Part shown: piece by piece, positions 9,389 to 18,081 of the stretch | How positions within the stretch are numbered: position 1 is the stretch's first letter | Layout: each line of letters opens with the position of its first letter | Source: Bacteroidales bacterium | GTDB taxonomy: Bacteria > Bacteroidota > Bacteroidia > Bacteroidales > JAFGHD01 | NCBI GenBank assembly: GCA_016927695.1 | Contig: JAFGME010000085.1 | Span: 1-51,172 of the forward strand | Length of the DNA stretch: 51,172 bases | Direction: 5' to 3' | Program-made: the position numbers and the translations under genes | The notes under the pieces: generated by a model | Told to the model about the DNA's origin: nothing | Databases searched by the model: none | Seen by the model: the letters and a program-made list of their open reading frames with translations, nothing else

Positions 9389-10153
9389 TTATGAGATGAT
9401 AGCGGCATTTATGCCATGTGAAATGAAAAAAGTTTTGACGGCCATCTTCTCATCTTCTGTCATTTCATTCACTCCTTCCATTGCATTGATGCTTCCTGAC
9501 CGTTTGTGTTTGGCCGCGGCAAGTTTGTGCCAGGGAAGGAGGTCAAGGGGAGGGTTTTCTTTCAGCGATCCGACAAATTCCGCCATAAGCGACAGATTCT
9601 TTTCTGTGGTGGTAATGCCGGGGATCATCGGAAATCTCAGCCGGAGTTTTTGCCCTTTTGAGAGGAGGAATTTCAGGTTCTGCAGTATTTCAAAGCAGGA
9701 GACGCCGGTGTACCTGAGGTGGTCAACCGGATCGATGAGTTTAAGGTCATAGAGGAAAAGGTCTGCTTTCCCGGTTATTGCTGCTGTGATCTCCTTTCCT
9801 GCATAACCGGAAGTGTCGATGGCAGTGTGGATTCCTTTTTTTCTGCATTGGCCGGATATCTCCGAAAGGAACTGCCATTGCGAAAGCGGCTCTCCGCCCG
9901 AGAAGGTGACCCCGCCGCCCGATTCTTCGTAAAAATCCCTGTCTTTCAGGATGATCTCAAGAAGGTCGGCTGTGCTGTAAGCCTGGCCAATGGTTTTATT
10001 CCCTTTTTTTTCAGTTCCGGCAGGTTTCCCTTCGGGATTGTGGCACCAGGAACAATTCAGCGGGCAACCCTGGAAGAAAACCGTAGTTCTTATCCCCGGG
10101 CCATCGTGCAGGGAAAACCTCTGGATATTGAATATCAAACCGCTGTGTTTCAC
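9389..10153 (-). CDS. Glycyl radical enzyme activase (radical SAM)
   Basis: A 254-residue radical S-adenosylmethionine enzyme that installs the glycyl radical on its partner, encoded just downstream. The 4Fe-4S motif CPLNCSWC (CxxxCxxC) is near residues 30-37, followed by the SAM-binding FSGGEPL and DTSGYAG segments. It lacks the eight-cysteine ferredoxin-like insert that most non-PFL activases carry after the radical SAM motif, making it compact like PFL-activase. The start is a GTG; an in-frame stop lies five codons upstream and no ATG is available. The operon order is activase, dehydratase, glycosidase. Confidence 0.85.
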   Translation of the reverse strand: MKHSGLIFNIQRFSLHDGPGIRTTVFFQGCPLNCSWCHNPEGKPAGTEKKGNKTIGQAYSTADLLEIILKDRDFYEESGGGVTFSGGEPLSQWQFLSEISGQCRKKGIHTAIDTSGYAGKEITAAITGKADLFLYDLKLIDPVDHLRYTGVSCFEILQNLKFLLSKGQKLRLRFPMIPGITTTEKNLSLMAEFVGSLKENPPLDLLPWHKLAAAKHKRSGSINAMEGVNEMTEDEKMAVKTFFISHGINAAIIS

Positions 10154-10567
10154 TTGTATTGATTGTTATGACGAATGAACTGAAAACAGGAGAAAAGAAA
10201 TGATTATTGGGAAAGATACAGGATGAATGTCAGGTGATCCAGCATTCAAAAAGCCTGCGGCCGGAGTGGTTGTAAAGCTTGATGGCGATATTTCTGTGAA
10301 TCGTTGTATCCATGGGTGCAAAGATATGAGATTTTTGGAAGAAATTGTCATTATTTTATTATGGTTTTCCCCCTTTTGCTGCAAATGCAAACATCAGCAT
10401 GGGCTTAATAACGCTTTCCCTGTTGATTGCAAAATATTTCCCGCAGCAGCTCACTGGTTTGTTGCTTTGATTGCTGTTTTTGTAAACTGCAGGCAGGTTT
10501 ATATCTCCGTTGTTGAAAAAATAATTTGCAGGAGTATTTCGTATCTTTGTAAAACAAAAACAAAAAA
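10154..10567. other. Intergenic region between divergent transcription units
   Basis: About 410 bp without a convincing gene. It contains a possible minus-strand -7 box TATCTTTG (plus positions 10319-10326) that could serve the activase operon with a leader near 160 nt. Toward the right end lies the promoter for the toxin-antitoxin pair. Short open frames here lack supporting features. Confidence 0.5.
10542..10549 (+). promoter_or_regulatory. -7 promoter box for the toxin-antitoxin operon
   Basis: TATCTTTG matches TAnnTTTG and lies 18 bases before the ATG at 10568. A TTTGC at 10525-10529 is closer than the usual 19-21 bp, so the -33 element is unclear. The leader would be very short. Confidence 0.55.
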
Positions 10568-10804
10568 ATGACAACTGTTGAATTAAGAAATATCCTAATG
10601 CGCAAAATTGCGGCTATAGATGATGAGTCTTTCCTTAACGCAATAAAAACGATTATTGACACAAAGTCAGAATCTATCATTTATGAGACCTCTGAAGAAC
10701 AAAAGAAGAAGATCAGAATTGGACTTGAACAAATTGAAAAGGGAGAATATTTTACCAACGAACAAGTGGAAACAGAAATAGAACAATGGCTAAAAGAAAA
10801 GTAA
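10568..10804 (+). CDS. Antitoxin component of a type II toxin-antitoxin pair
   Basis: A 78-residue, highly charged, helical protein with no signal peptide or membrane segment. It resembles the small addiction-module antitoxins that accompany RelE/ParE toxins. The C-terminal part (EQIEKGEYFTNEQVETEIEQW) matches the pattern of a toxin-wrapping tail. It sits immediately upstream of a RelE/ParE-like toxin and overlaps it by 19 bases, the usual coupled arrangement. Its codons are more AT-rich than those of nearby genes, which suggests acquisition. It probably neutralises the toxin and autorepresses the operon; a DNA-binding motif is not evident to me. Confidence 0.7.
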   Translation: MTTVELRNILMRKIAAIDDESFLNAIKTIIDTKSESIIYETSEEQKKKIRIGLEQIEKGEYFTNEQVETEIEQWLKEK

Positions 10805-11085
10805 TTTGGTCAGCCCAGGCAAAAATTGATCGATTCGAAATTCTAGACTTTTATAATAAACGAAACGGGAATAAGATTTACAGCCAAAAACTAAACAAAA
10901 AGTTAGGTACTGCGATCAATTTATTAATACGGCATTCAGAGATTGGAACCAAGACTGACTATCAAAATATCAGAGTCCTATTTGTAAGTGACTATGCCAT
11001 TTTTTATAGGATAAAACCAAGAATAATTGGAAATGTCACAATTTGGGACTGCAGACAAGATCCTGCAAAATTGAAAATAAGATAG
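10786..11085 (+). CDS. RelE/ParE family toxin
   Basis: A 99-residue basic protein with the RelE/ParE fold pattern: an N-terminal helix pair (WSAQAKIDRFEILDFYNKR), a central RVLFVSDYAIFYRIKPR strand pair and a C-terminal IWDCRQDPAKL strand. These toxins are either ribosome-dependent mRNA interferases or gyrase inhibitors, and sequence alone does not separate the two here. The ATG lies inside the antitoxin gene (19-base overlap), consistent with translational coupling. Confidence 0.75.
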   Translation: MAKRKVIWSAQAKIDRFEILDFYNKRNGNKIYSQKLNKKLGTAINLLIRHSEIGTKTDYQNIRVLFVSDYAIFYRIKPRIIGNVTIWDCRQDPAKLKIR

Positions 11086-11503
11086 AGCGACTTTTGCTAA
11101 CATCGGCTCATATTGCATGCCTTGCAGTGTGTTCTTAAGGAAATGAAACCTAAACATGAAAACATAGGAAATCAGGTAACTGAATGTAAATGAGCCGGCC
11201 CGCAACTTAGCCCCGACCCTTGATCCCTTTACACACCTCCCCATTAATTCATCCATTGGATGGCAAAAGAAATTCCCGCAAAAAGTTGACTTCAGTTGAT
11301 GTTTTATGTAATTTCATGCCAAAAAAGTTATCAATACTACTTTGTTTGCTTTGCAGCGCTAAAGCAGGTGATCTTTTTCAACCCTCTGAATATTGTGTAT
11401 GGTACTTATACCCAATGTTTTATAAGAGGTTGTTCAAACTTTATTGCGGATTTATGGTAATTCAATACAGGATTTATACTGATACAATAAAATTGCCACC
11501 ATC
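11086..11503. other. Intergenic region after the toxin gene
   Basis: About 420 bp. A weak open frame from 11220 runs into the next gene but has no family features and no promoter that I can support. No terminator hairpin, repeat or tRNA was seen. Composition is mixed, with an AT-rich stretch at 11400-11500 that probably holds the promoter of the lipoprotein gene at 11504. Confidence 0.5.
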
Positions 11504-13657
11504 ATGAAATCAACGAAGTTATTGTTTTTGATCGTGGGTTTGCTTACCTGCAGCATCCTGATTTTTCAATCCGGATGTAAAAAGGATGAACAACAACAGG
11601 AAGAGGAGGAAGATCCCGGAACAGTGATCTCCGAAGACTCCAAAGTGATCAGCCCTGAGAGCTGGCAGGGCAGTTTTGTCTCTATGGACTCCTCCAACCA
11701 GACACTCTATTTCAACAGCAACATCAACGGTGATAATCTTAAGGTGGGCGATATCATTGTATCTACGGAAGGTGAGGGTTTACTCAGGAGAATAAACAGC
11801 ATCCATACAGAAAACGGAATAATTATCATAGAAACAGGGGATGCCGATCTGGAAGATCTGATTGAAAACGGGGAGTTGGAGTTTGAAAAAGAACTCACCC
11901 TTGACGATATCAAAAGTATTGAATACCATCAGGAGGGAATCGCCTTTAACCCTGACCAGGTGAAGCAGGCCGAAGACATTGATTTCAGCTGGACAATCAA
12001 TACCATCCTTTTTGACGGAGATAACAACCATCAAACCACCGGCGACCAGATCAGACTTGAAGGGGGATTCAGTTGCAACTGGGGATTGGTGATATCCATC
12101 AAATACAAACTTTTTAAAGGATTGCAAAAGGTCAAATGCGGTTTCCAGTCTTCGGAAAGTCTTGACATTGAATTGATCGCTGATTTGGAATACAATTATA
12201 CAAAAGATGTTAACCTGTTTACGATCACTTTTAACACCATTGTTGTTTGGATTGGCTCTATTCCCATTGTTTTCACGCCTGTACTGAAGATCAAAGCTGG
12301 AATCGGCGGGTATGCCCAGTCAGATATTACAACGTCATTTGCCCAATCATTGAGTTTTGATGCAGGGGTTCAGTATCTGAAAGGATCGGGATGGTCAACC
12401 TATAAAAACTTTAACAAGTCATTTGATTTCGATCCGCCGGAACTTACTTTCTCCGCCGGCGCAGAGGCCTACCTGAAGCCTGAACTGACCATTAAAATAT
12501 ATGGGATTATCGGTCCCTATGTTGATCTGAAACTGTTCAGCAGGCTGGATGCCGATTTGTTTGCAACTCCCTGGTGGACGCTGAACGGAGGATTGGACCT
12601 GGGGGCGGGCGCCAAAGCCAAGGTGTTCGGTAAAGTGATATTTGACAAGCATTTCCCGGGTCTGATCTATTATGAACAACTCATTGCACAAGCTTCTGAT
12701 CCGCCCCCACAGTTGCCTGTCGTAACAACATCCGGCATAACGGATATCACAGAGATTTCCGCTACCTGCGGAGGCGTTGTAACGGGCGAGGGAAACTCTG
12801 CTGTTACTGCCAGGGGTGTTTGCTGGGGAACAACCCAAAACCCGTCCGTTTCCGGCGCTCACACCCTGGACGGAGCCGGTACCGGCAGTTTTACAAGCTA
12901 TATTACCGGTCTGGATACGAATACCACATATTATGTTAGGGCTTATGCCACTAATAGTTTTGGCACAAGTTACGGTGCACAGATCGATTTTCTCACATCA
13001 GGGGGCATAATTCCGGGCGAACCCTGCCCCGGTGTACCTACCGTAAGCTATGGCGGACAGGTGTACAATACAGTTCTGATCGGCGACCAATGCTGGATGA
13101 AAGAGAACCTGAATATCGGGTCGATGATCAATGGCATCAACCCTCAGTCAAATAACGGGGTGATCGAGAAATACTGCTATAATGACGATCCGGCCAAATG
13201 TGCGTTGTATGGCGGACTTTACCAGTGGGACGAGGTGATGCAATACACCATGATGCAGGGCGTCCAGGGCATTTGCCCGGCAGGGTGGCATATACCCACC
13301 GATGATGAATGGAAGACATTAGAGGGAAACGCCGATATCGAATATTATGTTGGCCATCCCATTTGGGATAATATGGGTTGGAGAGGCTACGATGTAGGCA
13401 AAAACCTCAAAGCTGCCAGCGGATGGGGAACGCCCGGCAACGGCACAAACATTCATGGTTTCACCGGGTTGCCGGGAGGCAGTATGGGCATGGGTGGCTC
13501 TTTCGGCAACCTTTATACAAACGGGGGCTGGTGGACATCAACTCTCTTCTCGAGTATGGGAGCCTGGCAGCGGAGTTTTTCCAAAGACAGCGATCAGTCG
13601 GGCCACCTTGAGGAAACGGTGACCAACGCTTTGTCGGTACGCTGCCTGCAGGATTGA
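11504..13657 (+). CDS. Surface lipoprotein with C-terminal FISUMP domain
   Basis: A 717-residue lipoprotein. The lipobox is FQSGC with Cys25, and the acidic run after it (CKKDEQQQEEEED) resembles the Bacteroidota lipoprotein export signal, so surface display is likely. Residues about 40-400 are beta-rich and of unknown family. About 410-500 form a fibronectin-III-like module (SATCGGVVTGEG, NTTYYVRAYATNSFGTSYG). The C-terminal about 200 residues match the Fibrobacter succinogenes major paralogous domain: TVLIGDQCWMKENLNIG, CPAGWHIPTDDEWKTLE, and a final ALSVRCLQD. That domain is widespread on Bacteroidota and Fibrobacter surface proteins, with undefined function. The gene stands alone. Confidence 0.85.
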   Translation: MKSTKLLFLIVGLLTCSILIFQSGCKKDEQQQEEEEDPGTVISEDSKVISPESWQGSFVSMDSSNQTLYFNSNINGDNLKVGDIIVSTEGEGLLRRINSIHTENGIIIIETGDADLEDLIENGELEFEKELTLDDIKSIEYHQEGIAFNPDQVKQAEDIDFSWTINTILFDGDNNHQTTGDQIRLEGGFSCNWGLVISIKYKLFKGLQKVKCGFQSSESLDIELIADLEYNYTKDVNLFTITFNTIVVWIGSIPIVFTPVLKIKAGIGGYAQSDITTSFAQSLSFDAGVQYLKGSGWSTYKNFNKSFDFDPPELTFSAGAEAYLKPELTIKIYGIIGPYVDLKLFSRLDADLFATPWWTLNGGLDLGAGAKAKVFGKVIFDKHFPGLIYYEQLIAQASDPPPQLPVVTTSGITDITEISATCGGVVTGEGNSAVTARGVCWGTTQNPSVSGAHTLDGAGTGSFTSYITGLDTNTTYYVRAYATNSFGTSYGAQIDFLTSGGIIPGEPCPGVPTVSYGGQVYNTVLIGDQCWMKENLNIGSMINGINPQSNNGVIEKYCYNDDPAKCALYGGLYQWDEVMQYTMMQGVQGICPAGWHIPTDDEWKTLEGNADIEYYVGHPIWDNMGWRGYDVGKNLKAASGWGTPGNGTNIHGFTGLPGGSMGMGGSFGNLYTNGGWWTSTLFSSMGAWQRSFSKDSDQSGHLEETVTNALSVRCLQD

Positions 13658-13808
13658 TCAGACGGCTCCTTCGGTACAGCAGATTAGCCGGAAAACCGCA
13701 AAAAATGAGTTATAACTAAAGGTGAAAAGGAAAAAACATTCGGAAGTCTGAAGGGGAAAAACAAAACTGTGTTTATTTAGTCGTCCGTATCCTGTGTAAA
13801 GAGATGCC

Positions 13809-14864
13809 TCAGAAACGTATCGGCTTGTTGAATACGGGGTAATCGTAGTCTTCCCTGAACACCGATTTACTCTTGAAGAGTTTGATCCGGTCGAATTCGA
13901 AGTTCAGATGTATCTCATGCGCTCCGCCGGTTCCCTTCATGCCCGAGAGGGTAAGATCGTAGCTGTATGCAACCAGCACCCTTGACTGTTCATCCCCGAT
14001 AGGGAGTTTCACCCCGGCCATAATCACGAGTACATTGAAGTTATATACCTCACTTTCTTTGTTCCGGTAGGTCAACCCTGCATATAAAACCGATTTGGCT
14101 GCATTAAAACTGATATTGTATGTGCTGAATCCTCCCTGGTATTCATAAAAAATTGACGGATTGAAAAGAAATCCCCCTTTGGATCTTCTTTTCTGCCCGA
14201 TCACCATTTCTGCATGCCCGATCCATTTCCTTGGAACACGGGTGGGAAGGCCCAAAAAGGATTCATCGGGTTTAAAAACATGATGTATGGCAAGACCTGT
14301 TGTGGCAGAGATGTTTTTTTTCATATAATTCACCATACCGCCGATGGCAAGGTCGGGATAGCCGGTTTTTGTATTCGGGAGATAATTGAAGGAGGATTGG
14401 TCATAAATAAGTCCGTGCCGGTCATCGAGCTGGTCGCTGAAAATATAATCCCCGAAATCGCCGATGGATTTTTGTACGTACGATCCGGTCAACCCCACAT
14501 GGGACGTGAGGAAGCGGCTTAACTTAATCCTTGAAGTGGCGGCAAAGCCGATGGTTGTTCTTTTAATGAAACCGGGGCCTTCATCATTGGTGTTCACGAT
14601 AAGCCCGAAGCCTCCGATGCCGGGGATGGATCTTTCCGCAAGGTCAAGGGTGAGGTTATACGTCTTGATGTCGCTGAAATACTGGGGCCATTGATTCCTG
14701 TAAGTTACCCTTGCAGTGAGACCCTTGTAAATGCCAAGGTTGGCAGGATTGTAAAAAACCGGCGAATTATAAGGCTGGCTGAAAAACGGCTCCTGATTAT
14801 AAGCACCTGAAAATGCAAACAACGCTATTCCCGCTAACAAGTATCGAATCATCCTTATAATCAT
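13809..14864 (-). CDS. PorP/SprF family type IX secretion membrane protein
   Basis: A 351-residue outer-membrane barrel protein. A signal peptide (YLLAGIALFAFSGAYN) is followed by the family start QEPFFSQPYNSPVFYNPANLG, then YRNQWPQY, and barrel strands through to RVLVAYSYDLTLSG. PorP/SprF proteins belong to the T9SS-gliding apparatus or act with specific large T9SS substrates. Many genomes hold several copies, and this one has no partner substrate gene alongside, so it is an orphan paralogue. The ATG at 14864 is chosen over a TTG two codons upstream. It could serve the T9SS cargo encoded elsewhere in this window, but that is conjecture. Confidence 0.85.
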   Translation of the reverse strand: MIIRMIRYLLAGIALFAFSGAYNQEPFFSQPYNSPVFYNPANLGIYKGLTARVTYRNQWPQYFSDIKTYNLTLDLAERSIPGIGGFGLIVNTNDEGPGFIKRTTIGFAATSRIKLSRFLTSHVGLTGSYVQKSIGDFGDYIFSDQLDDRHGLIYDQSSFNYLPNTKTGYPDLAIGGMVNYMKKNISATTGLAIHHVFKPDESFLGLPTRVPRKWIGHAEMVIGQKRRSKGGFLFNPSIFYEYQGGFSTYNISFNAAKSVLYAGLTYRNKESEVYNFNVLVIMAGVKLPIGDEQSRVLVAYSYDLTLSGMKGTGGAHEIHLNFEFDRIKLFKSKSVFREDYDYPVFNKPIRF

Positions 14865-14884
14865 GTACAATTACCTTTTCAATC

Positions 14885-14892
14885 CAAAGATA
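14885..14892 (-). promoter_or_regulatory. -7 promoter box for the PorP/SprF gene
   Basis: The minus strand reads TATCTTTG about 20 bases before the ATG at 14864, matching TAnnTTTG. No clear -33 box is seen. The remainder of 14893-15131 contains no gene that I can support. Confidence 0.5.
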
Positions 14893-15131
14893 GAAAACTT
14901 TTAATAATCACATGATTTTTTACTTTTTTATTTGAATAGGGTTACATTCGGGATGACAAATTATTTATCCCTGTTTTTCAGGGCATCCATATATCTTGAT
15001 TCAATGGACGTATCCAGTGCTGTTCGGGTAACGTTAACATACAATTATTGCAAAACGACTTTTTTATGTGTAAAAAAAATCAGTGCAGGACAAATATACC
15101 GCTATTGAATGGGTTTGCGAAAAATACTGTG

Positions 15132-15977
15132 CTACAACTGCGGCCTCAAAAGGATTCGCGTGCGCATCTGCTTATAAAGACCTGACAGAATAAAAATGAT
15201 CACAAGCACAAAAATAATGGAAGCGCCGGAAGGTATGTCGAAAAGATATGACAGGAAAATTCCCGACAAACATCCGGTAAAACCAATGACAATGGAAGCA
15301 AAAAGAATGGCTCTGAAACTTCTGTAAAAAATATTGGCCGTAGCCTGTGGAATGGTAAGCAACGAAATCACCAGGATGATCCCTGCAACCCGTATGCTCA
15401 TAATAATCGAAAGGGCTGTGAGCGCCATCAGGAAATTCTTGATGGCGCCAACGGGGATTTGCCTTGTCCGTGCAAATTCTTCATCGAAAGCCACTGAAAG
15501 AATGATCCGGTAGAAAAGTATAAAAAAGCCTGAAATAATAAGCGTCAGAAATAGCAGTACATATATTTCAGTCAGGGTAACGGTGAGTATGCTTCCGAAG
15601 AGGTATGTAATAAGATTGGGTGCATAGCCCGGTGTGAGAAAGATGAAAATGACTCCTGCCGCCATCCCGAACGACCAGAATATGGCAATGGAAGAATCGG
15701 GTCTTATTTTGTGATTTTCTTTTGAGAGCCATTCAATGCCGAGGGCAGACAAGACGCTGAACACCGCTGCGCCCAATAAGGGATTGAAACCCAGGAAGTA
15801 AGCGATCCCGATCCCTCCGAAAGAAGCATGGGTGATACCCCCGCTGATGAAAACAAGCCTTTTGGTAACGATATAGGTGCCCATAATTCCACAAACAATG
15901 CTTGTCAGCAAAGCGGTTACCAGGGCATGTTGCATGAAACCGTATCCTAACAATTCACTGATGATCATGTTTTTCAT
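15132..15977 (-). CDS. znuB: Zinc/manganese ABC transporter permease
   Basis: A 281-residue integral membrane protein of the ABC-3 metal permease family with about eight hydrophobic helices (for example VTALLTSIVCGIMGTYIVTK and VAGIILVISLLTIPQATAN). The sequence GGITHASFGGIGIAYFLG is the conserved loop of these permeases. It moves zinc, or possibly manganese, across the inner membrane using the ATPase encoded just upstream, with a 23-base overlap. It is the last gene of the zur-znuA-znuC-znuB operon. The metal assignment rests on operon context. Confidence 0.88.
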   Translation of the reverse strand: MKNMIISELLGYGFMQHALVTALLTSIVCGIMGTYIVTKRLVFISGGITHASFGGIGIAYFLGFNPLLGAAVFSVLSALGIEWLSKENHKIRPDSSIAIFWSFGMAAGVIFIFLTPGYAPNLITYLFGSILTVTLTEIYVLLFLTLIISGFFILFYRIILSVAFDEEFARTRQIPVGAIKNFLMALTALSIIMSIRVAGIILVISLLTIPQATANIFYRSFRAILFASIVIGFTGCLSGIFLSYLFDIPSGASIIFVLVIIFILSGLYKQMRTRILLRPQL

Positions 15978-16722
15978 GTTTTTTCAACACAGTATGAGGG
16001 ACGTCGCCGTGTGTGATCAGCTTTATCGGGCAATTATAAGCTGCAAGTTGTTCCTCTGAAATGATGTTGGATTTGTGATAATGCATATCCACATTGACAC
16101 AGGCAATGCTTTTGATGTAGGTCGAAATGGTTCCGAGATCATGGGAAACAATGATGATGGCCATTTCCCGGTTTAATACACGGAGAAGCTCATACAGTTC
16201 GCCCTCAAATTTATTGTCAACATAAGTGTTTGGCTCGTCCAAGATCAGGAGGCCGGGATTGGAGATAATGGCCCTTGCAAGCATCACCCTCTGCCTTTGT
16301 CCGCCGGAAATCTCGCCCACGGCTTTTTTCTTTAGGTGACTTATGCCCATTTTCTCCATAACCTCAACTGCCAGGGTCAAGTCATTCCCTGAGTATCTTC
16401 CTGTCAGGCTTTTTTTCGTGGTGAGACCCGAAAGCACAACCTCACCTACACTTATCGGAAAGTTTTTGTCAGTAAAGCTTCCCTGCGGAAGATAACCGAT
16501 GGGTTGGACGGAACCTCCTTCTCCCAGATAAGTTTTTACTGTTCCCTTCTGTGGTTTCAGCAGCCCGGTAATGACCTTGACCAGGGTGGTTTTCCCACCG
16601 CCGTTAGGGCCGATCACACCTATGAAATCATTTTCAAATATGTCGAGATTGACATTTTTAAGAACCACTTCTGATCCGTATCCCGCATACACATGTATCA
16701 GTTCAACCAGCTTCCGGGGCAT
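15955..16722 (-). CDS. znuC: Zinc ABC transporter ATP-binding protein
   Basis: A 255-residue ABC ATPase with Walker A GPNGGGKTT (residues 38-46), signature ISGGQRQRVMLAR, Walker B GLLILDEP and the switch histidine in VSHD. It energises the adjacent permease. The C-terminus is rich in histidine (HGDVPHTVLKKHEKHDHQ), a candidate metal-sensing or storage tail. The ATG at 16722 is chosen because an AAAGGA lies 7 bases before it; ATG 16728 is an alternative, and the longest reading at 16782 would overlap znuA by about 50 bases and adds non-conserved residues. Confidence 0.88.
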   Translation of the reverse strand: MPRKLVELIHVYAGYGSEVVLKNVNLDIFENDFIGVIGPNGGGKTTLVKVITGLLKPQKGTVKTYLGEGGSVQPIGYLPQGSFTDKNFPISVGEVVLSGLTTKKSLTGRYSGNDLTLAVEVMEKMGISHLKKKAVGEISGGQRQRVMLARAIISNPGLLILDEPNTYVDNKFEGELYELLRVLNREMAIIIVSHDLGTISTYIKSIACVNVDMHYHKSNIISEEQLAAYNCPIKLITHGDVPHTVLKKHEKHDHQ

Positions 16723-16733
16723 TTTCATATCCT

Positions 16734-17624
16734 TTATTTTCCGCAAATGATGTCTGTGATCAATTCGTATTGCTTCATCCATTCATAATCCAGGGGATCT
16801 ACCTGCACGATGGAAATACCGGTTTCGTTGGCGACAATGCCGGCTTTTGATTTGTCAAATTGCTTCTGTACCATAAGCGAACCGATTTTTTCCTGCCTGA
16901 CCATATCAATGATCCGGGCCAGGTGTGCGGCAGAGGGTTCTTTTCCGTGGTGTTCAAGCGATAACTGTTCAAGACCGTAATCCCGTGCATAGTAGGTGAG
17001 CGCGGGGTGGTAAATCAGGAATTTCTTCCGGCCGTGTTCGGAGAGCCGCTTTCCGGTTCTGCTATCCAGTGCGTTGATCTCCTCTGTGAGGGTTTCAAAA
17101 TTGGAGTGATATTTTTCCCTCTGCTCCGGAAATTCCGAAACAAAAAAATTGTACATATTATTGCAGATGATCACTGCATTTCGGGCCGACATCCAGATGT
17201 GCGGCTCGATGCCATGGTGATGGTCGTTGCTGCCGCCTTCGGTGATCAGCGGAACCCCTTCCGATGTGTCAATGAGTTTTAAGGAGGGTATGCCCGATGC
17301 GATTTTTTCGAGCCATCCGGTTTCCAGTTCCAGGTAGCCTGATTTCAGATAAGCTGCTGACCTGTGCAGCTCCTCAATCTGCCGGGGGGTGGGGTCGTAT
17401 GTTTCAGGGCCTGCCCCGGGGGGAATGAGCACATTGATCTGGAAATCATCCCCGGTGATCCTTTCGGCAAAGTATTTCTGGGGTAAGATACTCACGGTGA
17501 TCATCTTTTTGTCCGGAACGGGACTATGGCTCCGGCAACCCGGCATGAACACAGCGAGGATGCCTATCGCCGTGAAGGCAAAAAAGCCATGTATTGATTT
17601 GAGAATTAAATGTTTATGCTTCAT
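16734..17624 (-). CDS. znuA: Zinc ABC transporter substrate-binding lipoprotein
   Basis: A 296-residue cluster A-I solute-binding protein. The lipobox FMPGC gives Cys30 as the lipidated residue, so it is anchored in the periplasm, as is usual in Bacteroidota. A short histidine loop (NDHHHGIEPHIWMS) includes the conserved metal-ligand histidine of PHIW, and further ligands are expected at YHPALTYYARDYGL and EHHGKEPS. It delivers zinc to the permease. Its start overlaps the 3' end of the fur-family gene by 11 bases. Confidence 0.88.
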   Translation of the reverse strand: MKHKHLILKSIHGFFAFTAIGILAVFMPGCRSHSPVPDKKMITVSILPQKYFAERITGDDFQINVLIPPGAGPETYDPTPRQIEELHRSAAYLKSGYLELETGWLEKIASGIPSLKLIDTSEGVPLITEGGSNDHHHGIEPHIWMSARNAVIICNNMYNFFVSEFPEQREKYHSNFETLTEEINALDSRTGKRLSEHGRKKFLIYHPALTYYARDYGLEQLSLEHHGKEPSAAHLARIIDMVRQEKIGSLMVQKQFDKSKAGIVANETGISIVQVDPLDYEWMKQYELITDIICGK

Positions 17625-18012
17625 AACATGCTTTGCATATTCCTTTGATTAAAAAATGGGCTTCCTGTTCGGTGAATCCTTCGGGAAGACGGTAGTCAGG
17701 AAGTGAGATGCCCGTGAGGCAGACGATTTCGCCACAGAGGTTGCATTCGAAATGCAGGTGTCTTTCGGGCTTTTTTTTCAGGGTGTATTTCCGGATGGTA
17801 CTGCCGTTGGCGATTTCATGTAAAATCCCTTTGAGGGTAAAAAGATTCAGGGTGCGGTATATGGTGGCCCTGTCGCACGAGCCGCAGAGAGAATCCTCGA
17901 TCTCACCTTCAGAAAGGGCAGCAGACTTTTCCGTGAAAATGTCAAGAATGTCAAGCCTGGCCTGTGTTTTTACCAGGTTATACTTTTCCAGAATTTTGAG
18001 CGACGTTTTCAT
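17614..18012 (-). CDS. zur: Fur family metal regulator, probably Zur
   Basis: A 132-residue Fur-family repressor. The winged helix is at about residues 10-75 (CDRATIYRTLNLFTLKGILHEI). The HLHFECNLCGEIVCL motif and C-terminal CKACYEA form the structural zinc site with two CxxC pairs. Being the first gene of the znu operon, it most likely senses zinc and represses its own operon. The ATG at 18012 is chosen over 18060 because the longer N-terminus would cover the promoter; 18012 gives the usual family length. Confidence 0.85.
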   Translation of the reverse strand: MKTSLKILEKYNLVKTQARLDILDIFTEKSAALSEGEIEDSLCGSCDRATIYRTLNLFTLKGILHEIANGSTIRKYTLKKKPERHLHFECNLCGEIVCLTGISLPDYRLPEGFTEQEAHFLIKGICKACYEA

Positions 18013-18030
18013 ATAAATGCGACTGAGTTG

Positions 18031-18060
18031 CAAAAATAGAAAATATTTTTCATCCTGCAA
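18031..18060 (-). promoter_or_regulatory. Promoter and possible operator of the zur-znu operon
   Basis: On the minus strand, TTG (18058-18060), 19 bases, then TATTTTTG (18038-18031) fits the Bacteroidota sigma consensus TTTG-N19-21-TAnnTTTG. Overlapping it is the inverted repeat AAAAATA-gaaaa-TATTTTT (18032-18050), with an outer TTGCA/TGCAA pair (18028-18032 and 18056-18060). A dyad across the -7 box before a Fur-family gene is a plausible Zur site; this is inference. Confidence 0.7.
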
Positions 18061-18081
18061 TAAAACTTACGGAAAAGCGGA

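Noticed and set aside
10166..10574. Short minus-strand frames between the activase and toxin-antitoxin genes
   Set aside because: They are low-complexity frames across promoter DNA with no recognisable features.
11220..11507. 95-residue frame before the FISUMP lipoprotein
   Set aside because: No signal, promoter or family support, and it runs into the real start region at 11504.
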